IMG/VR virus record: IMGVR_UViG_3300030101_001004
Coordinates: 1-34,896 of that record
Length of the DNA stretch: 34,896 bases
Strand: one strand, 5' to 3'
DNA from: a virus
In this document: in pieces, positions 12,714-21,271 of the stretch
Layout: the number at the start of each line of letters is the position of its first letter
Position numbering within the stretch: position 1 is the stretch's first letter
Translations under genes and position numbers: made by a program
Notes under the pieces: model-generated
What the model saw: only the letters and a program-made list of their open reading frames with translations
The model's database searches: none
What the model was told of the DNA's origin: nothing

Positions 12714-13221
12714 GATTATCCTCCTTCCTTTTTACAATTTCATTTTCTTTTTCTTTTAGTAATCTAGCTTTGACTAAGCTACCCTCTGGCATAAGATGTA
12801 CATTGTCTAACCATGCATCTCTTGCATCATTTCCTATTTTACTTTCACCATTAATGTTTACAGGGGCGTAAGTACCAGCGTTCCAAAGGGCATCGAACAC
12901 CCTTGGTTCACTAGCGAGGAGGGTAACTGCACCCACTTTCATCTGAAATTGGTATAATTTTGAGGAGAGAAGGAGCAACTGGCATACCTCATCTGTGACC
13001 GTGATACCTTGACTAATTCCAAATATCTGGGTTTGAACCGCACCCACTACAGCAGTCTTACAAATATTAGAATTGTTTACAACAACGGAAGGGGAGTTAG
13101 CAGTACCAGGCGTTGAGGTCACTACCGTACTAGACACAGTAGAGTTGGTATCCGCACCTTTAGTATCAGTTGCAACAGCTATTAAAGTTATTGTAGCAAG
13201 TAAAATAAATAATGTTTTCAT
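12649..13221 (-). CDS. Exported protein with C-terminal membrane segment, 190 aa
   Basis: The start TAATG overlaps the stop of the 30-aa Cys-rich gene. Residues 1-22 are a signal peptide (MKTLFILLATITLIAVATDT). A Ser/Thr/Val-rich stretch follows, then a region with paired Cys (about 53 and 82), a helical middle (LWNAGTYAPVNINGESKIGN) and a charged helix. The C-terminus is hydrophobic (LEKFLFMAMAMYIGMPILF). The protein probably spans the periplasm, anchored at its end. The last 65 bp are also the signal-peptide region of the next gene in another frame. No family is recognised. Confidence 0.7.
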   Translation of the reverse strand: MKTLFILLATITLIAVATDTKGADTNSTVSSTVVTSTPGTANSPSVVVNNSNICKTAVVGAVQTQIFGISQGITVTDEVCQLLLLSSKLYQFQMKVGAVTLLASEPRVFDALWNAGTYAPVNINGESKIGNDARDAWLDNVHLMPEGSLVKARLLKEKENEIVKRKEDNHDLEKFLFMAMAMYIGMPILF

Positions 13222-13313
13222 TAAGCACCACAGCTTTCACATTCGTCACCACAAAAACATTGATCTTCATCACCACCACATACTGGGCATTTAGGATTTA
13301 TCTCGCTGTGCAT
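13221..13313 (-). CDS. Cys-rich mini-protein, 30 aa (possible zinc ribbon)
   Basis: The ATG at 13313 has a strong AAGGAG 6 nt upstream, and the TAA at 13221 overlaps the next ATG (TAATG). The 30 residues include six Cys in CPVCGGDEDQCFCGDECESC, two to three C-x(1-2)-C pairs typical of zinc-binding knuckles. It lies between a fibre protein gene (16-bp overlap) and the exported 190-aa protein. It has no signal peptide, so zinc binding in the cytoplasm fits better than disulfide bonding outside. Confidence 0.65.
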   Translation of the reverse strand: MHSEINPKCPVCGGDEDQCFCGDECESCGA

Positions 13314-14398
13314 GGAACTCCTTCACTACTAACAAAAGGGTGTTCTGCAAATGCCATGTAAACATATGTACCTCCACTTGCATTGTAAGCAGCACCACTT
13401 GTTCTTATTTTATAGCCATTAGATAAAATATCTAATCTAACGTTACTGGTAGCTTCAACACCAGTAGTATTTGCTTCTAATTCTGCTGATACAGGATTAG
13501 TAGAACCCCTAGTGCTATCAAGTATATACCATGAATTAGCTGAATCACTTCTTTTAATCATTAACCAAGCTGGTTTAAATCCTGTGTAAACAAATGTACC
13601 ATCTGTATTACCATTACCTGTGTAGCTACCAAATTTACTATAGCCTTGTATTTCTGTAAAAGCATAGCAAACATACTTTGTATTCGCTTTACTAACTCCA
13701 TCATTATCCCCTAATGTAATAACAGTTGATGTCGGTGCTGTGTCATTCCATCTAGTGGCAACATCAGTAGTGGCAGTGGTGTCTTGCAAATTCAAATATT
13801 CTGTTTCTGGGCTAGAAGTGTTTTTATGATGATAAACAGTCCACCTATTAGTTTCATCTCTATTTTTAACAATTATCCAGTGTGGAACTGCACCTAATCC
13901 ATGACCTATTGAATCATTATTTGTTCCTGTTCCAGTATAAGTCATTATAGAAAATCCTGCGGTTGTGTTAGCTTGAACTGTTGTATCTATATTTGTTCCT
14001 GCTGTATTTGTTGATGTTGTTCCACCATTAGCTTTCCATTGCCATGCTACATAGGTTGATGAACTTTTATTTGTATAATTGTCGTTAGTAGCACCAGCTC
14101 CTAAAACAAAACTATCTGTTGACGCTGACGCAATATATCCATGATTATTAGTTAAATGGCTATCACTATTTTCGCTAGTATTAGAATTGGGTACTAATTC
14201 ATGATGAGCACCAAAACCTCTTGAACTATCGTGTATGTAATGTGACCTACCAGAGTCACTTCTGTTTTTATGCCAAATCCAATCTGGTTGTAAATTCGAG
14301 TTACCATCATTCGTTATAGTTCTAGGAGAGGAGCCATCGCCTGTCCAAGTTGCTGTTTGAAAATATGCTGATGGGTCGTCTATTGTTGTATAAGCCAT
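13298..14398 (-). CDS. DUF7483-like fibre/tip protein, 366 aa
   Basis: The 366-residue protein is Thr/Ser/Asn/Gly-rich with two related halves. Each has a buried-strand pattern such as PDWIWHKNRSDSGRSHYIHD (38-57), PHWIIVKNRDETNRWTVYHH and PAWLMIKRSDSANSWYILDS. This matches the repeated domain (DUF7483-type) seen next to LamG/SPRY domains in phage fibre proteins. It is likely an adhesin part of the tail-fibre tip. Its ATG shares a TAATG overlap with the stop of the LamG/SPRY gene; in other phages these domains are often one polypeptide. Confidence 0.6.
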   Translation of the reverse strand: MAYTTIDDPSAYFQTATWTGDGSSPRTITNDGNSNLQPDWIWHKNRSDSGRSHYIHDSSRGFGAHHELVPNSNTSENSDSHLTNNHGYIASASTDSFVLGAGATNDNYTNKSSSTYVAWQWKANGGTTSTNTAGTNIDTTVQANTTAGFSIMTYTGTGTNNDSIGHGLGAVPHWIIVKNRDETNRWTVYHHKNTSSPETEYLNLQDTTATTDVATRWNDTAPTSTVITLGDNDGVSKANTKYVCYAFTEIQGYSKFGSYTGNGNTDGTFVYTGFKPAWLMIKRSDSANSWYILDSTRGSTNPVSAELEANTTGVEATSNVRLDILSNGYKIRTSGAAYNASGGTYVYMAFAEHPFVSSEGVPCTAR

Positions 14399-15831
14399 TA
14401 TCCATACTCCGCTAAGTTTTTAGTGCATAGTGAATAGTATCCACTAGGTACTGCGTATTCAAAGTTACCATATCCGTTTGCGTCTGAATTACCGCTTGAT
14501 ATAGAAAAAGGTGGATTACCAAAATTAGTAAGCCAAGTAAATCCTACTCCAGATGTATTATCCGCTACCCAAGGAGCATAACTTCCACCTGTTGTAAAAG
14601 TAAAAGCCGCATTTGTTTTAGAAGCACCACTTGTTGGGTCACCACTAGCTTGAAACGTACCATTTTTAGCAAAATAAACTGCACCATTATCTAAATCCAT
14701 AGCAACACTAAGTTTATCATTAGAAGTATAGCTGTCACCATAAGATGAATTATTTCCGTTATTTTGTTTATTACCTGTACTAGCCATGTAACCATATCCC
14801 CATGTTTTTTTACTAGGCATATTTGATTTATCATCTTCATCTAAATTTGTAATACCAAGACCACTAGGATTAGAGCCATCAGTATTGTCTAGCATTATTT
14901 CCCAGTACCATTTTCCACTGGTAGGTGCTATCGTTCCAACTGCTGTATGTAATTGTGAAGCTGTAACTGTAAGTTTACAATTTCCCTCAGATAAAGTTCC
15001 TGTTTTTGAAGCATAGACATCTAAAGGATTTAAGGTACAGAAATTGTTTGTAGGGCTGTCAGTACAATTATCATTTGCTGTTAGGTTAGTAACTGCAAAG
15101 TGATTATCATTACCACTTGTATCTGCACCTATACCACTTGCATCTGTGCCTGTGCCACTTTGTTTATACTCATGTTTAAAGCCATTAGTTCCAAATGAAC
15201 CAGAATATTTTTTAGGTATCCACACTCCATTATCATTAGTTTCACCAAAAGAACTAGCATCTAATTGTGTACCATCTATAAAATGTACTTCTGAAATATA
15301 TCCGTCATAGTGATTACCACCATCATTTTGTCGGTGTCCGATTGCCATGGTGCTACCACTTTTATTGAATGAAGTGCTTATATTTTGATTGTAAGAATTA
15401 AAACTTATGGTTTCTTGAACACCATTAACATACATTTTAAACCCATTTGTATTTGTTGCTTGTGTTGTATCTAAAGCTACTACTATATGATACCAAGCAG
15501 AAGAATCACGAAATAATCTAGTTGAACTACCTTTTACTCCATTGTCTGTATCTCCACTTACTTTTGTTAATAGTGTTAATTTTCCATTTGCGTCAAATCT
15601 TAAATTATCATTAAAATTATTTGTACTATTAGCACTAAAAATATCAAAATCTTGAGATTTATCCCACGGTATATTTCCAAGTTTAACCCATGCAGAAAAA
15701 GTAAATGTTTTTCTATTACCATCTGAACTTGGAGCTCTTGAAAGGTCTGCACCATCTCCACGATTAAACCTTAATGAATTACTTATCTCATAACCACTAT
15801 CTAATGTTCTTGCGGGAAGGATTAATGGCAT
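14398..15831 (-). CDS. LamG/concanavalin-like plus SPRY-like fibre protein, 477 aa
   Basis: Residues about 15-200 resemble a LamG-like jelly roll (FTFSAWVKLGNI, WYHIVVALDT, FKMYVNGVQ, YDGYISEVHFIDG). Residues about 290-470 resemble a SPRY domain (SGKWYWEIMLDN, WGYGYMAS, LSVAMDLDNGAVYFAKNGTF). Both are beta-sandwich folds that bind glycans or proteins, so this is a candidate receptor-binding protein. It is translationally coupled (TAATG) to the DUF7483-like gene and lies 1 bp after the 204-aa fibre-associated gene. Confidence 0.75.
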   Translation of the reverse strand: MPLILPARTLDSGYEISNSLRFNRGDGADLSRAPSSDGNRKTFTFSAWVKLGNIPWDKSQDFDIFSANSTNNFNDNLRFDANGKLTLLTKVSGDTDNGVKGSSTRLFRDSSAWYHIVVALDTTQATNTNGFKMYVNGVQETISFNSYNQNISTSFNKSGSTMAIGHRQNDGGNHYDGYISEVHFIDGTQLDASSFGETNDNGVWIPKKYSGSFGTNGFKHEYKQSGTGTDASGIGADTSGNDNHFAVTNLTANDNCTDSPTNNFCTLNPLDVYASKTGTLSEGNCKLTVTASQLHTAVGTIAPTSGKWYWEIMLDNTDGSNPSGLGITNLDEDDKSNMPSKKTWGYGYMASTGNKQNNGNNSSYGDSYTSNDKLSVAMDLDNGAVYFAKNGTFQASGDPTSGASKTNAAFTFTTGGSYAPWVADNTSGVGFTWLTNFGNPPFSISSGNSDANGYGNFEYAVPSGYYSLCTKNLAEYG

Positions 15832-15832
15832 A

Positions 15833-16447
15833 TTATTCCTTTATAGGAAATTCGCCTAGTGGTCTTGTAACTGAACCATCCTCTTGTTCGGTGTAAGTAA
15901 ATAAAGCCGCTAGTGCATCTACATTTGCCGCACCATCTATTTGAGTTTGCATAGAATTACATTTTGTTCTTACTGCCGCTCTCCATGTTTTCCATGCACT
16001 ATTCATTGTTGTTGATGTTTCTTTAGCTTTGATAACTCGCCAATCACTTGGCTGTAAAATACCAGCACATTGATTATCTATCATTTCTTTTTTTACAGTT
16101 TTTAAACCTTTAGTAACTATTTGATCTCCGTTACTATCTAATAATGGATCGCCATTATCATCTACTTCATTAACATCTGCAATAGCTCTAGCTGTTGCCG
16201 TGCCATAACTTGCAACAACTTTATCACCACTAGAATCATAAGTTAATGTTTGATTTGTGTTGATGTACCATGCTTCATCTTTTTTATTAGTGTTGTCATA
16301 TTCTACTTCATATAAACCAATGGCTTTCTTTTCGGCAACAGTCCATAAAGAAAAAATCTTTGAAGAGTATTGAACATTATTGATTGTTAATTTTTTAGGA
16401 TGATTAAATTGTTTGGTAATGCTACCACTTTCTACTATTGCATACAT
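15833..16447 (-). CDS. Tail-fibre-associated protein, 204 aa
   Basis: The N-terminal half is beta-rich (MYAIVESGSITKQFNHPKKL, IGLYEVEYDN). The C-terminal half is helical with tryptophans (WRVIKAKETSTTMNSAWKTW) and ends with a short acidic tail. The layout recalls phage tail-fibre assembly or DUF4376-type proteins that accompany fibres, but no firm match can be made. It lies 3 bp after the main fibre gene and 1 bp before the LamG/SPRY gene. It is either a fibre chaperone or a minor fibre part. Confidence 0.6.
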   Translation of the reverse strand: MYAIVESGSITKQFNHPKKLTINNVQYSSKIFSLWTVAEKKAIGLYEVEYDNTNKKDEAWYINTNQTLTYDSSGDKVVASYGTATARAIADVNEVDDNGDPLLDSNGDQIVTKGLKTVKKEMIDNQCAGILQPSDWRVIKAKETSTTMNSAWKTWRAAVRTKCNSMQTQIDGAANVDALAALFTYTEQEDGSVTRPLGEFPIKE

Positions 16448-16450
16448 ATT

Positions 16451-18172
<1,722 letters not shown>

Positions 18173-18244
18173 CTAATTTGTAAACCTATGTTTTGCCATT
18201 TGTAAAGCATAAACCAAATATTTTGAATAGAAACATATCATAAC
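18173..18244 (-). promoter_or_regulatory. Intergenic gap with repeated ATTTGTAAA motif
   Basis: This 72-bp gap between the last internal virion gene and the tail fibre holds two copies of ATTTGTAAA (18176-18184 and 18198-18206), 22 bp apart (two helical turns). The core TTTACAAA on the coding strand also occurs in the gaps at 2781 and 4364. It may hold a promoter or regulator site; no convincing -35/-10 pair was found. Confidence 0.3.
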
Positions 18245-21200
18245 CTAAAACATACCTTTAGGGGCTGATTGACCGTTTTCATCCATAAAGATTTTACGAT
18301 CTTCTATACGGGAAGCTAAATCTGGGTGTAGTCCTGTTTGCCCAGGTGTTCCTAACATCTGTTCTTTAGCTAATTTAAAATAATCTTCTTTAATTGCGTT
18401 CATATGTCTTTCTTGTTCTCCTAAACTTAAATTTAAAAACGGGCTATAGTTCATTAAATCATCTTGCATTTTTTCTTGCATATTCATTTCTTTTCTAACA
18501 TTATTTTTATCAATAAAAGTTTTTGTTAAAGTATTCGCTAATGAAATGTAATCATTGTACTGAATAGCAGTCATTGGAATACCATCCATTGTTTTAGGGG
18601 GCATAGTAAAACCAATACCGTTCTCACGAAGATAAGTATCTAAGAAATTAAATTTACTATTTTGTAATTTAAACGGTGTCCAATAAGACCAATGAAATTC
18701 ACCTACACCTGGAGTTACTACTTCACCCCAAAAGTTTAATGCTGGAGGAACGTCTTTGTTAAAATAAGGTGTTCTTGATTTCCATCGTTGAACAGCTTCA
18801 GACCAGCCAATAAACCATGCACTACCTTCTGTATTTGTTGGCATGACATTAGATGACTCTGGGTCCATAAATCTTTCATAGTTAGCAATCAATGCACCAA
18901 ATGGTCCTGGTGTAGCTACAGATAAACCAGCAGTTGTTACTTGTTTAGCTAGTAACTGTTTTAATCTTTCAAATCGTGTTGTTGGGCTTTCATATTGTCC
19001 ACCAATTAATTCTGAAAACTCTGCAACAGATTGCAAGAAAGGCATATCCGATAAATAACTAAATATTGCACCACCACCAGATATCATCATGTTTTCTAAA
19101 TCACTTTGATTATTACCTGTGGAATGATTAGACATCCACGCCATATCAGCAGACACCGCTAATAAAGCTGATAAAGGTTCAAACCTTGCATATGATATCC
19201 ATTGCATCTCACCATTTTCCATTCGTATACCAATACTATAAGGAGGAATGTTTTCTGATTTCCAAGAATTTTTAACTGCTTGGTCATATGGTAAACCACC
19301 TGTAATAACAACATCATCATCCATTGTACCAGAAGCCATAGCTGTAAATGTTGCAACTAAACCTGTACCAAAAACCATTTTACCCATTGCTTTATCACCT
19401 CTAGCACCACCAGCTAATATATCAGCACGGACACTTGGTTGTAATAATCCTGTCGGTAAACGTTTATTAACTTCCAACATAATGTTGGTTGGTGTTTTAT
19501 AAAAAGGTATCCATATCTTAGCCACAGGATGTGACATTGTTCCTTGTATCTTTCCTAAAAATCCATCTAGGTCTTGTTGGAATGTAGCAACTTGTGCAGA
19601 CTTTGTTGCTTGTTGTGTTACTTCATTAGAAGGATTAATTAATATTTGTCTGTAGGCATCTTCTGCTAATTCTTTGCTACCTGTTTTTTCAAATGTTTGC
19701 ATAGCATGAGCATACGCAATTCTATGCATTTCACCACGGTAAGCTATTGTTTTAAAAAACTCATCTTCTGCTACAAGAAATCTTCCAGGGCCACGGTAAA
19801 TCATTCCAATAACATCTATCATTTTCCCTATAGAAGAATTTTCATCTAATCCAAAATTTTCTTTAGTAATAGCTTTTTGAACACGCTGATCCATTTTAGA
19901 CGTAAAGTCTGTTGGCATTTCTGTTTTAAAAGCAGTATACATATTTTGTAAGGCTTCAAACATGGCAGTTTTATATCCATAATTTATAGCCATCATTTCA
20001 CCTATGTAAGCACGATCACCTTCACCTTTACCCATAAATCTAAAATCACCAAAACCAATTCCTTTTTCTGGTATAACACCCATTTTAATTAACTTAGTAC
20101 GAACAGCACCAATAGTACCTTCCACACCAGCTTCGGGTATTTTGTACATCATAAAAGAAGTGTTACCAAAAATATTAACCATGTGTGTAACAGGGGAGGA
20201 TAGTAAAGAATTAATCCATACTTCTGAAAATATATCACCACCTTTATTCATCCAATTTTGATCTTTTAAAAACATTGTTTGTTTATGCTTATCTGTAAAC
20301 AACATAAAATTATTGGCGTGTTTAACAATGTTCTCAAGACTTAAATCCATGTCTTGACTCATTTCATCTAAGCCTTTAACATTTTCTGGTGAGTCTAATC
20401 CCTTTGTATTAGTATGTTTTTTAATATTACCTAATACCATTAGTGATCTTGCTACTTCAGCATTATTACCACCAACATGAGCCAATATAACTTTAAAAAA
20501 TCCAGCTTGTTTTGCATACTCAATAGCTGTTTCTTCTACTGTCTTACCTGGTAAAGCACCACCAGAACGAACTAAATCAGCTAAATTTCTTGTTTGATGT
20601 AATTGTTGTATCATTACAAGATTTGCTCTTAATACTTCTGGTGCATTTTTAAGCATTTCTCTTGGTTTTAAATTTATAATTTTAGATAGTATTTCATCAT
20701 TACCAATTGCTGATGCTTCTTTAATTAATTGATCCATGTCTACTTTACCAGCTTTGGCTTGTTCAACAAAAGGAGCAAAGGCTTTAGTTACAGCTTCCGC
20801 ATACATTTTAACATCATCTGGTCCAGCAATTTGATCGAGGTTAATTAAAACTTGATTATATTTACCAGTAATCTTTCCTTCTAAGACACCAGACTTTTGA
20901 AATGTTTCTTCTAATAAAGTAATCATTTCTGGTTCAGCGTCTTTGATATAAATTTTACCATCAACAACAGTAACTAGATCATCACTTAATACAGGTTCAC
21001 CTCTTGGTTTAAGATCACCTGGATCAACTTTAGGAATTTTAAATGGACCAGCTACATCAACAGCTTGATCATCTAAAAATATATTTTCTTGTTCGGGTAT
21101 AACATTTTCTGGAACAGCATTTTCTACTTGGTCTATAGGAATATTATCTGTTGGAACTAATTCTGGATTGTTATTAATTGACTCAACAATTTGATCTGGC

Positions 21201-21271
21201 TCTGGTGTATTAATAGACTCTGCAATCTTTTCTACACTATCTGGTTGTACATCTAATATATCTTCTCTCAT
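18245..21271 (-). CDS. Large internal virion protein (T7 gp16-like role), 1008 aa
   Basis: The N-terminal 90 residues are acidic and Pro/Asn-rich. A long helical region follows, and residues about 330-620 hold conserved-looking helices (WINSLLSSPVTHMVNIFGN, YRGPGRFLVAEDEFFKTIAY). The motif HPVAKIWIPFYKTPTNI (about 580-596) is characteristic of large phage internal-core/polyvalent proteins. Hydrophobic stretches at about 630-650 and 690-710 may insert in membranes. Such proteins are carried in the capsid and ejected to form a channel for DNA. It is TAATG-coupled to the previous gene and precedes the fibre. Transglycosylase motifs were not seen. Confidence 0.7.
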   Translation of the reverse strand: MREDILDVQPDSVEKIAESINTPEPDQIVESINNNPELVPTDNIPIDQVENAVPENVIPEQENIFLDDQAVDVAGPFKIPKVDPGDLKPRGEPVLSDDLVTVVDGKIYIKDAEPEMITLLEETFQKSGVLEGKITGKYNQVLINLDQIAGPDDVKMYAEAVTKAFAPFVEQAKAGKVDMDQLIKEASAIGNDEILSKIINLKPREMLKNAPEVLRANLVMIQQLHQTRNLADLVRSGGALPGKTVEETAIEYAKQAGFFKVILAHVGGNNAEVARSLMVLGNIKKHTNTKGLDSPENVKGLDEMSQDMDLSLENIVKHANNFMLFTDKHKQTMFLKDQNWMNKGGDIFSEVWINSLLSSPVTHMVNIFGNTSFMMYKIPEAGVEGTIGAVRTKLIKMGVIPEKGIGFGDFRFMGKGEGDRAYIGEMMAINYGYKTAMFEALQNMYTAFKTEMPTDFTSKMDQRVQKAITKENFGLDENSSIGKMIDVIGMIYRGPGRFLVAEDEFFKTIAYRGEMHRIAYAHAMQTFEKTGSKELAEDAYRQILINPSNEVTQQATKSAQVATFQQDLDGFLGKIQGTMSHPVAKIWIPFYKTPTNIMLEVNKRLPTGLLQPSVRADILAGGARGDKAMGKMVFGTGLVATFTAMASGTMDDDVVITGGLPYDQAVKNSWKSENIPPYSIGIRMENGEMQWISYARFEPLSALLAVSADMAWMSNHSTGNNQSDLENMMISGGGAIFSYLSDMPFLQSVAEFSELIGGQYESPTTRFERLKQLLAKQVTTAGLSVATPGPFGALIANYERFMDPESSNVMPTNTEGSAWFIGWSEAVQRWKSRTPYFNKDVPPALNFWGEVVTPGVGEFHWSYWTPFKLQNSKFNFLDTYLRENGIGFTMPPKTMDGIPMTAIQYNDYISLANTLTKTFIDKNNVRKEMNMQEKMQDDLMNYSPFLNLSLGEQERHMNAIKEDYFKLAKEQMLGTPGQTGLHPDLASRIEDRKIFMDENGQSAPKGMF

